Assembly (NCBI GenBank): GCA_030697165.1
Contig: JAUYQQ010000015.1
Location: 124,001 to 188,000 of the forward strand
Direction of reading: 5' to 3'
Length of the DNA stretch: 64,000 nucleotides
DNA from: Acidobacteriota bacterium
GTDB lineage: Bacteria; Acidobacteriota; Vicinamibacteria; Vicinamibacterales; UBA2999
Made by a program: the position numbers and the translations under genes. Of this stretch, positions 43,855 through 52,875 are shown in pieces. Numbering within the stretch: the stretch's first letter is position 1; each line of letters starts with the position of its first letter. The notes under the pieces are model-generated. The model ran no database searches. It was not told the DNA's origin and worked only from the letters and a program-made list of their open reading frames with translations.

Positions 43855-46116
43855 CTATCTCGCGCCCGGCGGCAGGTTCTGCAGGAAGTAGCGCGCGATC
43901 AGCTTGTAGACATGCATCGAGGTGCCGGTCCCTTCGTTGATGCTGTGACTGCGGTTGGGATAGATCATCGAATCAAACGGCTTGCCCAGTTCGATTAGCC
44001 GGTTGATCAACCGTTCGGTCCCCTGGACGTGCACGTTGTCGTCACCCGACCCGTGGATCAACAGCAGCTTCCCCTGCAGGCCTTCAGCGAAGTTGATCGC
44101 CGAGCCCAGCTTGTAGCCCTCGGGATTCTCCTGCGGCACGCCCATGTAGCGTTCCTGGTAAATGGTGTCGTAGAGCTGCTGGTCGGGTACCGGCGCGACC
44201 GAGACGCCCACCTGGTAGACGTCGGGAAAGCGGAACAAGGCGTTCAAGGTGTTGGTGCCGCCGCCGCTCCACCCCCACACGCCGATGCGCGTGCGATCGA
44301 GGAAGGGATACTTCGCCGTCAGCGCGCGAATCGCCGCCGCCTGGTCCTTCGACGACAGGTCGCCGACCGTGCCGTACACCACCTTGCGCCAGTCCGCGCC
44401 GCGGGGCGCGGGCGTGCCGCGATTGTCAACGCTCAGCACGATGTAGCCGGCCTCGGCGAGCGCGCGATGAAACAACATGCCCGAGCCGCCCCACGAATCG
44501 TTGACCGTCTGCCCCGCCGGCTCGCCGTAGACGTGCGAGATCACGGGGTAGGTCTTGCTGGCGTCGAAATGCGACGGCTTCAGCATGTAGCCGTCAAGCA
44601 TCACGCCTTCGCCGATGTCGATGCGGAAGAACTCCACCGGCGGCTGCAGCACCGGCTGCAACTTGGCGATCACCGCCGACGGATCGGTCAGGGCGCGCAG
44701 CGGCTTGTGTGACGGCAGCTCGATCACCTGCGTCACCGGCGGGCGGTCGAAGCGCGAATAGGTGTGGAACGCCAGCCGGCCGCCCGGCGCCACGTCGTAG
44801 CGGTGGGTGCCGGGCTCGCTGGCCGGGGTCACGCGTTCGGGAGTGCCGCTGCCATCCAGCTTCGAACGATAGAGATAGCGCTGGCCGGCGTTGTCAGGCG
44901 AGGCGCGGAAGTACATCCAGCCACCCTTCTCGTCGAAGCCGGCGATGTCGGTCACGTCGGCCTCGAACTTCGTGATCAGCTGGCCGTCGCCGCCCTCGCG
45001 CGGCACGCGGTAGACGTGCTGCCAGCCACTGCGCTCGCTCATCCACAGGAACGTGCGACCGCCGTCGATCCACGGCACTTCCTCGACGATGTCCACCCAG
45101 CTCTTGGATTCGTCGCGGAAGATCCGCTTGACCGCGCCGGTCTTGATGTCGGCGGTGAGGAAGTCGTTGCGATTCTGCTGCCGGTTCAGCTGCTGAATCG
45201 ACACCGTGCTCGAGTCGATCCAGCCGATGCGCGCGAGATAGGTGTTGCGCGGATCGCCCTCGGTCTTGATCCACTGGGTCGGTCCGCCCTCGGCGCCGAC
45301 CACGCCCACCCGTGCCGCGGAGTTGGTGGTGCCGGCCTTCGGGTAGGGGATCCTCGTGATGGTCGGGTACAGCGAGTCGGTGTTGTTGATCAGCGAGAAG
45401 ATGCCGACCTCGGAACTGTCGAACTGCCAGTAGACGACCGAGCGGCCGTCGGGGCTGAAGCGGAAGCCGTCGCGAACGCCGAACTCTTCCTCGTAAACCC
45501 AGTCCGAGGTGCCATTGATGATGGTCTCGGAGCCGTCCGTGGTCAGTTGCGTGATGCGGCCGTCGTCGAGGCGCTCGACGTAGATGTTATTGGCGCGCAC
45601 GTAGCCGACGCGGGTGGCGTCGGGCGAGAACTTGGCAAACATCAGCGTCGACGCCGGCGCGCCGCCGCCCAGCTGCTTGAGCGCGCCACTGGCCAGGTGC
45701 AGCACCCAGTAGTCGCCACGGGTGTTCTGCCGCCAGACCTTCTGCGTGTTGGTGAAGATCAGCAGCCGCGACCCGTCGTCCGACCACACGTAGTCGCTAA
45801 TCTCGACCGGCTTGCTGGCACCGGCCGGCGCGAGCCGCGAGCCGGGGACAAGGACCGATCGCGCCCCGGTGGCGGCGTCGTAGCGAACGATGTCGGATGG
45901 GCCATCGGCAGTGCGCTCGACTGTGGTGTAGGCCGTGCCGTCATCCAGCCAGCGCGCCGGGCCGAACCGGGGAAGCGCGAACTCGTTGGTCTTGTAGATG
46001 CGCTCGATCTGCTGGTCGAGGGCGCGGGCGCGCTCCTCTTGCTGCGCTGAGAGCGGGGCCGTCAACAGCGCGGCCGCCAGGGCGGCCGCCACGAGGCGAG
46101 TCGGGTTCATGGTCAT
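43855..46116 (-). CDS. Secreted S9-family (DPP IV-like) peptidase, second locus
   Basis: The 753-residue precursor (ATG 46116 with GGAA upstream; ATG 46110 possible) has a signal peptide ending APLSA, an eight-blade DPPIV_N propeller (about 60-470; for example DWVYEEEFGVRDGFRFSPDG carries the paired Glu that anchors the peptide N-terminus) and a hydrolase domain: Ser about 620 (WGWSGGGTN), Asp about 691 (GSGDDNVH) and His about 723 (RSHSI). The double Glu motif favours true dipeptidyl-peptidase action. It is a single-gene unit, convergent with the phosphatase. Confidence 0.92.
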   Translation of the reverse strand: MTMNPTRLVAAALAAALLTAPLSAQQEERARALDQQIERIYKTNEFALPRFGPARWLDDGTAYTTVERTADGPSDIVRYDAATGARSVLVPGSRLAPAGASKPVEISDYVWSDDGSRLLIFTNTQKVWRQNTRGDYWVLHLASGALKQLGGGAPASTLMFAKFSPDATRVGYVRANNIYVERLDDGRITQLTTDGSETIINGTSDWVYEEEFGVRDGFRFSPDGRSVVYWQFDSSEVGIFSLINNTDSLYPTITRIPYPKAGTTNSAARVGVVGAEGGPTQWIKTEGDPRNTYLARIGWIDSSTVSIQQLNRQQNRNDFLTADIKTGAVKRIFRDESKSWVDIVEEVPWIDGGRTFLWMSERSGWQHVYRVPREGGDGQLITKFEADVTDIAGFDEKGGWMYFRASPDNAGQRYLYRSKLDGSGTPERVTPASEPGTHRYDVAPGGRLAFHTYSRFDRPPVTQVIELPSHKPLRALTDPSAVIAKLQPVLQPPVEFFRIDIGEGVMLDGYMLKPSHFDASKTYPVISHVYGEPAGQTVNDSWGGSGMLFHRALAEAGYIVLSVDNRGTPAPRGADWRKVVYGTVGDLSSKDQAAAIRALTAKYPFLDRTRIGVWGWSGGGTNTLNALFRFPDVYQVGVSVAPVPDQQLYDTIYQERYMGVPQENPEGYKLGSAINFAEGLQGKLLLIHGSGDDNVHVQGTERLINRLIELGKPFDSMIYPNRSHSINEGTGTSMHVYKLIARYFLQNLPPGAR

Positions 46117-46292
46117 CGTTCCGGCATTATCGACCGTAACCGGGTCCGCAAGCGAGCATGGGCCATGGCAGGACTTGCCCGCCTCGCCGACCGGGGACAT
46201 AGCAGATTCTGCGCGGTGGTCGCGGCGACCGGGCCAGTCTCATGGGGAACCCACCACTTCGGTGGTGGCATGCCGTTCGCACGATTGGTGGC

Positions 46293-46868
46293 ATGCCCAC
46301 GACCCGACTCCGCCCTGTCGCTGCCGAATCGCCCAGGATTCTGTCCTTGCGATCGTTGACGGTCGTCGTGGATGAAGATCTGGCACGGCTGTACGGCGTC
46401 ACGACCCGCCAACTCAATCAAGCGCTGAAGCGCAATCGCCGCCGGTTCCCCAAGGACTTCGCGTTCCAGCTCACCGTCGGCGAGTGCCGGATCTTGAAAT
46501 CACAATCTGTGATTTCAAGTGGTGGTCACGGTGGCCGTCGCACGCGGCCCTGGGCGTTCACCGAACACGGCGCCATCATGGCGGCATCGCTGCTGAATAC
46601 CGGCCGCGCGATTGACATGAGCGTCTTCGTGGTGCGCGCGTTCGTGCGGTTGCGCGAGTGGGCGGCCCCGCACCGCGCGCTGGCCGCGAAGCTCGACGCA
46701 CTGGAAGAGCGCGTGGCCGGCCATGACGAGGACCTCGACAGCATCCTCGCGACCCTGCGTCGGCTGGTCGCCCCGCCAGCCGGTCCGCGCCGCGCGATTG
46801 GTTTCTCGTCGCCGCCGGCGCTGCCGGCCGCCCGCACCGGTGCGGTGCGACGACCGGCCAAGCCGTGA
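46293..46868 (+). CDS. ORF6N-domain protein
   Basis: This 191-residue protein has an ORF6N/KilA-N-type domain (about 15-125): SLTVVVDEDLARLYGVTTRQLNQALKRN in pieces, RFPKDFAFQLT, RPWAFTEHGAIMAASLL, then a coiled-coil helix (ALEERVAGHDEDLDSI) and a disordered basic tail. ORF6N proteins derive from phage antirepressors and are found as lone genes in many genomes, perhaps as regulators. No other phage gene is near. The start ATG 46293 was chosen because upstream frame positions lack homology; a CCACCACTTCGGTGGTGG hairpin lies just before it. Confidence 0.85.
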   Translation: MPTTRLRPVAAESPRILSLRSLTVVVDEDLARLYGVTTRQLNQALKRNRRRFPKDFAFQLTVGECRILKSQSVISSGGHGGRRTRPWAFTEHGAIMAASLLNTGRAIDMSVFVVRAFVRLREWAAPHRALAAKLDALEERVAGHDEDLDSILATLRRLVAPPAGPRRAIGFSSPPALPAARTGAVRRPAKP

Positions 46869-46933
46869 CCCGGGGCCAATTCAGGCGCTCGCTACGAGTA
46901 GAGGCAGGTGCCGACCCGCGTGCACCGTCTGTC

Positions 46934-48145
46934 TTACATCCGCGACTTGAGTTCTGAATCGATCGCCGAGAGGAACTCTTCGGTCGTGAGATAGGGGTGG
47001 TCTGGCCGGATCAGGATGGCGAGGTCCTTGGTCATGCGGCCCGACTCGACCACGTCCACACAGACTTTCTCGAGGGTCTCGGCAAACGCCACCACGTCGG
47101 CGGTGCCGTCAAAGCGGCCGCGATACTGCAGGCCGCGCGTCCACGCATAGATCGAGGCGATCGGGTTGGTCGAGGTCGGCTTGCCCTGCTGGTGCATGCG
47201 GTAGTGGCGCGTCACCGTGCCGTGCGCGGCCTCGGCCTCGACTGCCTTGCCATCGGGCGACATCAGCACCGACGTCATCAGGCCAAGTGAGCCGTAGCCC
47301 TGCGCCACCGTATCCGACTGCACGTCGCCGTCGTAGTTCTTGCAGGCCCACAGGTAGCCACCGTTCCACTTCAGGTTCGACGCCACCATGTCGTCGATCA
47401 GCCGGTGCTCATAGGTCAGGCCCTTGGCCTCGAACTGGGTCTTGAACTCGGCGTTGTAGACACGCTCGAAGGTGTTCTTGAAGGTGCCGTCGTAGACCTT
47501 GAGGATGGTGTTCTTCGTCGACAGGTAGACTGGGTAGTTGCGGCCCAGCGCGTAGGTGAAGCACGCGCGCGCGAAACCTTCGATCGAGGCGTCGAGGTTG
47601 AACATGCCCAGGGCGATGCCGCTGCCCTTGGCCTTGATGATCTCGCGCGAAATCGGCTCGCCGCCGCCCTCGGGCGTCCAGCTGAGCGTGAGCGTGCCGG
47701 CGCCGGGGAACGTGAAGTCCTGCGCGCGATACTGATCGCCGAACCCGTGACGGGCCACCACCACCGGCTTGTCCCAGTGTGGCACCAGGCGCGGCACGTT
47801 CTTGCAGATGATCGGCTCGCGGAAGATGGTGCCGTCGAGGATGTTGCGGATGGTGCCGTTGGGCGACTTCCACATCTGCTTGAGGCCGAACTCCTTCACG
47901 CGCGCTTCGTCGGGCGTGATCGTCGCGCACTTCACGGCCACGCCGTACTGGCGGGTCGCGTTGGCCGAATCGATCGTGATCTGATCGCCGGTCTGGTCGC
48001 GCGCCTCGACCCCGAGGTCGAAGTACTTCAGGTCGATGTCGAGATACGGCAGGATGAGGGTTTCACGAATCTTCTGCCAGATGATGCGCGTCATCTCGTC
48101 GCCGTCCATCTCGACGACGGGGTTCTTGACCTTGATCTTCGCCAC
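46934..48145 (-). CDS. icd: Isocitrate dehydrogenase, NADP-type (type II)
   Basis: The 403-residue enzyme converts isocitrate to 2-oxoglutarate and carbon dioxide in the TCA cycle. It is the mitochondrial/eukaryote-like type II form: [16 protein letters not shown] at the start, [20 protein letters not shown] binding isocitrate, [18 protein letters not shown] with metal Asp residues, and [17 protein letters not shown] at the NADP site. It is full length. GTG at 48145 has TAGGAG eight bases upstream. It is a single gene divergent from the TolB-like propeller gene, with an inverted repeat between them. Confidence 0.97.
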   Translation of the reverse strand: MAKIKVKNPVVEMDGDEMTRIIWQKIRETLILPYLDIDLKYFDLGVEARDQTGDQITIDSANATRQYGVAVKCATITPDEARVKEFGLKQMWKSPNGTIRNILDGTIFREPIICKNVPRLVPHWDKPVVVARHGFGDQYRAQDFTFPGAGTLTLSWTPEGGGEPISREIIKAKGSGIALGMFNLDASIEGFARACFTYALGRNYPVYLSTKNTILKVYDGTFKNTFERVYNAEFKTQFEAKGLTYEHRLIDDMVASNLKWNGGYLWACKNYDGDVQSDTVAQGYGSLGLMTSVLMSPDGKAVEAEAAHGTVTRHYRMHQQGKPTSTNPIASIYAWTRGLQYRGRFDGTADVVAFAETLEKVCVDVVESGRMTKDLAILIRPDHPYLTTEEFLSAIDSELKSRM

Positions 48146-48236
48146 GAAACGCTCCTATCAGGTGTTGATGAGGGGGCGGCCCCGGAGACTCCCGGCACGC
48201 AACCCGAACATCACATGATATCCCACCAAAAAACCC

Positions 48237-48333
48237 ACAGGAGATCAGGAGTTCAAGAGAAGGATATTCAGAGCGTCTTCAGCTCAGGGGAACGGTTTTG
48301 AAGAACAGTCTCTTGAACTCTTGATCTCCTGTT
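48237..48333. repeat. Inverted ACAGGAG/TCAGGAG repeat, copy B
   Basis: The left arm (48237-48260) ACAGGAGATCAGGAGTTC pairs with the right arm (48309-48333) around a loop of about 48 bases. It lies between divergent genes, so it is not acting as a terminator there. Confidence 0.85.
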
Positions 48334-48361
48334 AGGTTTCAATTCTGGGCTACTCTCGATC

Positions 48362-49309
48362 ATGGCTCGCGTGATTGTTGTGATTCTCCTGTTGAGCTGT
48401 GGCCGGCTCGCGGCCCAGGCGCCGGCAACGCCTCAGGTAGCAACCCCGTTTCCCAAGGGCCTTACCGGTACGCTGGTCTTCCAGTCCGACCTGCGCGCCG
48501 CGGACAATCCCGACGGCCGCAATCACCTTTTTTCAATCGACCTCGCGACCGGCATGGTGGCGCAACTCACCTCGGGACGAAATCACCACGATCAGCATCC
48601 CAAGTGGTCGCCTGACGGCCGGCGCATCTCGTTCGTGTCTTCGCGAGGCGGCAACTTCGATCTGTACGTCATGAATGCCGACGGCACCAACGTTACCCGC
48701 GTGACCGATCACCCCGCCAACGACTTCGATCCGATCTGGATGCCAGACGGCCAGAGCCTGATCTTCAGCTCCGAGCGCGACAGCCGCAGCGACCTGTATC
48801 GGGTGTGGCTGAACGACCGCCGGGTCGATCGGCTGACCCACCACTTCGTCGGCCGCGCGATCATGCCCAGTGTCTCGCCTGACGGAAAGCTCGTGGCCTT
48901 CGCCGCGCAGACGCTCCAGCGCCTGCAGTTCTGGGAGTTCCAAGTCCACATTCTCGATCTCGCCACCGGCCGCACCCGCGCGCTCGACAACAGCGGCGGC
49001 GCCTGCTGGCCCTCCTGGTCACCCGACGGACGCACGCTGGCCAACGTCCTGCTCGCCACCGAACCGTCCACGATCCAGGTCCGCGGTGCCGACGGCGCCA
49101 CGCCGCGAACCCTGCCGGTCGCACCGGGCATGTGGCACTACTACCCCGATTGGTCGCGCGATGGCCGGTGGCTGGCCATGTCGGTCAGTCCCGCCCACCA
49201 CAAGGGCGAAGACTGGGACCTCGCGATCGCACCCGCCGACGGCTCGCGCCCGCCGCAGCGCCTCACCACCGGTCCCGGCAACGATCGCTTGCCAGACTGG
49301 AAGCCATAG
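48362..49309 (+). CDS. TolB-like secreted beta-propeller protein
   Basis: The 315-residue precursor has a signal peptide ending GRLAA and a six-blade propeller of PD40/TolB repeats (HPKWSPDGRRISFVS, DPIWMPDGQSLIFSS, MPSVSPDGKLVAFAA, PSWSPDGRTLANVLL, YPDWSRDGRWLAMSV). It has no TolB N-terminal D1 domain and is shorter than TolB, so it is a stand-alone propeller of unknown partner. The next gene follows after 16 bases, suggesting co-transcription. Confidence 0.85.
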   Translation: MARVIVVILLLSCGRLAAQAPATPQVATPFPKGLTGTLVFQSDLRAADNPDGRNHLFSIDLATGMVAQLTSGRNHHDQHPKWSPDGRRISFVSSRGGNFDLYVMNADGTNVTRVTDHPANDFDPIWMPDGQSLIFSSERDSRSDLYRVWLNDRRVDRLTHHFVGRAIMPSVSPDGKLVAFAAQTLQRLQFWEFQVHILDLATGRTRALDNSGGACWPSWSPDGRTLANVLLATEPSTIQVRGADGATPRTLPVAPGMWHYYPDWSRDGRWLAMSVSPAHHKGEDWDLAIAPADGSRPPQRLTTGPGNDRLPDWKP

Positions 49310-49325
49310 CGTCAGAATCGCAAGC

Positions 49326-50831
49326 GTGCGACGTTGCCTCCTCCTCGCCGTCCTTGTGCTCGGCGGCTGCTCTCAACCAACCCAGCTCTCCGCCACCGAT
49401 CGGCTGAAGCCGTGCACCGGCAACGACACGCCGGTAGACGCGTATTGCGGCACGCTCACGGTCTACGAGAACCGCGCGACCAAACAGGGGCGCCAGATTG
49501 ACCTGAACATCGTGCTGCTGCCGGCGCTGCGCGCCGACGCGGCTGCCGACCCGCTGTTCTTCCTGGCCGGCGGGCCCGGCCAGGGCGCGGCCAAGATGGC
49601 CAAGAGCCTGCGCGAGATGTTCCGCCAGGTGCTGACCGATCGCGACCTCGTGCTGGTGGACCAGCGCGGCACCGGCAAGTCGCATCCCCTGGAGTGCGCG
49701 GATGAGGATGATTCGCTGAAGGCCATGGGGCGGACCGAGGCCGACGCGATCGCCATGCTGAAGCAGTGCCTGGCCGGCTACGACGCCGACGTGCGCCTTT
49801 ACACCACCTCGATCGCGATGGACGACCTGGACGACGTCCGGGCGTTTCTCGGTTACGAGAAGATCAACATCTACGGCGGCTCCTACGGCACGCGCGCGGG
49901 CCTGGTCTACCTGCGCCAGCACGGGGACCGCGTGCGGACCGCTATCCTCGACGGAGTCGCGCCCACCAACATGCGGTTGCCGCTGTTCTTTCCGCGCGAC
50001 GTCCAGCGCGCGCTCGACCTGCTGCTGGCCGACTGCGCCGCCAACGCCGCGTGCAACACCAGCCATCCCAACCTGCAGGCGCGCCTCGGCGCCCTGATGG
50101 CGCGGCTCGAACAGGCGCCGCCCACCGTCGCGGTCGTGCATCCGCGCACCGGCGAGCGCGGCGACCTCACCATGACCGCCCGCTTGCTGGCCAACGTCCT
50201 CGCCGGGACCCTCTACATCCCCATGGCCTCGTCGCTGATTCCGGCGCTCATCGAGCGAGCCGAGCAGAACGACTTCCAGGGCCTGCTGGCCCTGGCCTCG
50301 ATCGGCGACAGCGGCGGTCCCGCCAACATGAGCGTCGGCATGCAGCTGTCGGTGATCTGCGCGGAGGATGCGCCGCGCATCACGCCGGCTGACGTCGCGA
50401 AGGAATCGGCGGGCTCGTTGTTCGGCCCGTACGTGATGCGCTTGCAGCAGGACGCGTGCGACTTCTGGCCGAGGGGCGAGGTCGCCGACGCGTTCTACGA
50501 GCCGGTGACCTCGGCGGTGCCGACGCTGGTAATGTCCGGGGCACTCGATCCCGTGACGCCGCCGGTGTGGGGCGACGAGATTGCGAAGCACCTGTCCAAC
50601 TCGAAGCACATCGTGATGCCCGGCACCGGTCACACCGCCGGTGGCACCGGCTGCGGCCTGCGCATCATCCGCGCCTTCCTCACCAAGGGCGATACCGTGG
50701 GGCTCGACACGAGCTGCATGGCCAACGTGAAGCGGCCGCCGTTCTTCGTGACCCCGGCCGGTCCCAACCCCGGTACCGGCGCAAGCTTGTCCCGCCGAAG
50801 CCCGGCAGAAATGCAGGGCGAAGGCGGATGA
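49326..50831 (+). CDS. Secreted alpha/beta-hydrolase lipoprotein (prolyl/tripeptidyl aminopeptidase-like)
   Basis: This 501-residue precursor begins at GTG 49326 with lipobox LGGC (Cys 15). The hydrolase fold has the oxyanion strip FFLAGGPGQGA, DQRGTGKS, nucleophile Ser 186 (YGGSYGTR), Asp 408 (GALDPVTPP) and His 436 (GTGHTAGG). The GGSYGTR elbow and lid insertion match the TAP/Slpd-type peptidases of family S33. It probably clips N-terminal residues from peptides at the cell surface. Its stop overlaps the ABC gene start as ATGA, so it is translationally coupled to the exporter genes. Confidence 0.9.
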   Translation: MRRCLLLAVLVLGGCSQPTQLSATDRLKPCTGNDTPVDAYCGTLTVYENRATKQGRQIDLNIVLLPALRADAAADPLFFLAGGPGQGAAKMAKSLREMFRQVLTDRDLVLVDQRGTGKSHPLECADEDDSLKAMGRTEADAIAMLKQCLAGYDADVRLYTTSIAMDDLDDVRAFLGYEKINIYGGSYGTRAGLVYLRQHGDRVRTAILDGVAPTNMRLPLFFPRDVQRALDLLLADCAANAACNTSHPNLQARLGALMARLEQAPPTVAVVHPRTGERGDLTMTARLLANVLAGTLYIPMASSLIPALIERAEQNDFQGLLALASIGDSGGPANMSVGMQLSVICAEDAPRITPADVAKESAGSLFGPYVMRLQQDACDFWPRGEVADAFYEPVTSAVPTLVMSGALDPVTPPVWGDEIAKHLSNSKHIVMPGTGHTAGGTGCGLRIIRAFLTKGDTVGLDTSCMANVKRPPFFVTPAGPNPGTGASLSRRSPAEMQGEGG

Positions 50832-51601
50832 TTCAAGTCGAGAACCTCCACAAGCATTTCGGCGACGTCCGCGCCGTTGATGGAGTCTCCTTCACGGCCG
50901 CCGACGGCGCCGTCACGGGCCTCCTGGGACCGAATGGCGCCGGCAAGACGACGACGTTGCGCATGCTGTACACGTTGATGCGGCCGGACGAGGGCCGAAT
51001 CCTGGTGGACGGTATCGATCCGGTCACCGATCCGCAGGGCGCCCGTCTGCGCCTGGGGGTGCTGCCGGACCAGTCGGGCCTCTATCCGCGCCTGACCGCC
51101 CGCGAGCACATCCGCTACTTCGGCGAGCTGCAGGGCATTACCGGGGCCGACCTCGCTAGTCGCACCGAGCACCTGCTGGCGCTGCTCGACATGAAGGCGG
51201 TGGCCGACCGCCGGGTCGCCGGCTTCTCGCACGGCGAGCGGACCAAGACCGCGCTGGCACGCGCGATCGTCCACAACCCGAAGAACGTGCTGCTCGACGA
51301 GCCGACCAACGGCCTCGACGTGATGAGCACGCGTGCCGTCCGCGAAATCATCCGGCGGCTGAAGGGCGAAGGGCATACCGTGTTGTTCTCGAGCCACGTG
51401 ATGCAGGAGGTCTCGGCGCTCTGCGACACCATCGTGGTAATCGCGCGCGGCAAGATCGTGGCGGCCGGGTCACCGGACGACCTGCGACAGCAGACCGGGC
51501 ACCAGAATCTCGAGGACGCCTTTGTCGCACTGAGCGGCCTTGACGCCGACGCAGCGCCCGACGAGCGCAGCGCGACGGGCGCAACGGGGGCGCGGTCATG
51601 A
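50828..51601 (+). CDS. ABC transporter ATP-binding protein (NatA-like)
   Basis: The 257-residue ATPase has Walker A GPNGAGKTT, Q-loop LPDQSGLYP, an unusual signature FSHGERTK in place of LSGGQ, Walker B VLLDEPTNGLD and His-loop LFSSHVMQE. It belongs to the ABC-2 exporter class with the NatA type arrangement. Coupled by ATGA to the permease downstream, it should form a homodimer with two permease copies and export an unknown substrate. The signature departs at two positions (H for G, E kept), which is common in NatA-like subunits. Confidence 0.93.
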   Translation: MIQVENLHKHFGDVRAVDGVSFTAADGAVTGLLGPNGAGKTTTLRMLYTLMRPDEGRILVDGIDPVTDPQGARLRLGVLPDQSGLYPRLTAREHIRYFGELQGITGADLASRTEHLLALLDMKAVADRRVAGFSHGERTKTALARAIVHNPKNVLLDEPTNGLDVMSTRAVREIIRRLKGEGHTVLFSSHVMQEVSALCDTIVVIARGKIVAAGSPDDLRQQTGHQNLEDAFVALSGLDADAAPDERSATGATGARS

Positions 51602-52782
51602 AGTCCAGCTCGCTGACACAGGCGATGGTGGTGTGCCGCAAAGAGCTGGTCGACTGGTCGCGCGACCGCCGGTCGATCATCACGCTGCTCGTGAGCTCGC
51701 TGCTCGCGCCGGTGATGATTGGTTTTATGTTCAACAGCCTGGCCAGCCGGCAGCGGCAGGTCGAGGACGTCACCGTGCCGGTGGTCGGCGCGGCGCACGC
51801 GCCGGCGCTGGTCGAGTGGCTGCGCCAGCAGCCCGGCATCACGATCGTCGACGGCCCCGCCGACGCCGAAGAAGCCGTCCGCACCCGGCGCGAAGATGTG
51901 ATCGTGGTGATCCCCGAGAATTTCGCGAAGCAGTTTGCGGCCTCCAAGCCGGCGCAGGTACGGCTGGTGGCCGACAGCTCGAGCCAGAATGCCCGGCCGA
52001 AGGTGCAGCGGGTGCGCGCGCTGTTCCAGCGTTACAGCAGCGAGATTGGCAGCCTGCGCCTGATCGCGCGCGGCGTCAGCCCGGTGGTGGCCGCGCCGGT
52101 GCAGGTGGAAGACGTCGAGGTGTCGAGCGCGCAACAGCGCGCCGCGATGATTCTCGGGTTCATCCCGCTGTTCGTGATGATCACCGCCTTCACCGGCGCC
52201 ATGCAGATCGCCACCGACTCGACGGCCGGCGAGCGCGAGCGCGGCTCGATCGAGGCGCTGCTGGTCAACCCGGCGCCACGCGGCGCGATTGCGGCCGGCA
52301 AGTGGATCGCCGGCACCGCCACCGCCCTGCTGGCCGTGCTCTTCACCGGCGGGCTGCTGTTCGCGCTGTTTCAGTACATTCCGCTGCAGGACCTGGGGCT
52401 GCGCTTCCAGCTGGGCGTCCCCCAACTCGCCGGCACGCTGGCGGCGGTGCTGCCGCTCGTGCCGCTGATCGTCGCGCTCCAGATGTACGTGGCGACCTTC
52501 GCCAAGTCGTTCAAGGAGGCGCAGAGCTACCTGAGCTTCCTGATGATGGCGCAGATGGTCCCGGGCATGATGGCGACCATGAACACCATGACCACCAAGG
52601 CGTGGATGTACTACATCCCCTGGCTCGGGCAGCAGTCGCTGATGACCGACGTGCTTGGCAACAAGCCGATTCACCCGGCCGTGTTCGTGGTGGTGGCGAT
52701 CACCAACATCGCGCTGGCGATCGTCATGGTCCGCCTGACCTCGGGGTTGCTGATGAGGGAGAAGATTATTTTTGGACGGTAA
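51598..52782 (+). CDS. ABC-2 type permease (NatB-like)
   Basis: This 394-residue membrane protein has one N-terminal helix (about 24-43, IITLLVSSLLAPVMIGFMF), a periplasmic domain (about 50-185) and five or six C-terminal helices, as in ABC2_membrane_3/NatB permeases. ATG 51598 overlaps the ATP-binding gene stop as ATGA. The pair has no adjacent membrane-fusion protein, so it may export sodium, lipids or a small compound; the substrate cannot be inferred. A 7-bp tandem repeat follows the stop. Confidence 0.9.
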   Translation: MKSSSLTQAMVVCRKELVDWSRDRRSIITLLVSSLLAPVMIGFMFNSLASRQRQVEDVTVPVVGAAHAPALVEWLRQQPGITIVDGPADAEEAVRTRREDVIVVIPENFAKQFAASKPAQVRLVADSSSQNARPKVQRVRALFQRYSSEIGSLRLIARGVSPVVAAPVQVEDVEVSSAQQRAAMILGFIPLFVMITAFTGAMQIATDSTAGERERGSIEALLVNPAPRGAIAAGKWIAGTATALLAVLFTGGLLFALFQYIPLQDLGLRFQLGVPQLAGTLAAVLPLVPLIVALQMYVATFAKSFKEAQSYLSFLMMAQMVPGMMATMNTMTTKAWMYYIPWLGQQSLMTDVLGNKPIHPAVFVVVAITNIALAIVMVRLTSGLLMREKIIFGR

Positions 52783-52787
52783 GATTC

Positions 52788-52875
52788 GGTAGCCAGATGC
52801 CAGTAACCAGATGCCAGAAGAGTGCTTGTCTTTCTGGCTTCTGGCTACTGGCTACTGGCTACTGGCTACTGGCTA
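52788..52875. repeat. Inverted arrays of a 7-bp CTGGCTA repeat
   Basis: The right arm holds six tandem CTGGCTA-type units (52834-52875) and the left arm (52788-52820) inverted CCAGATGCCAGTAACCAG units. The last repeat supplies the TAG stop of the gene at 52873-53886 on the minus strand. Confidence 0.88.
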
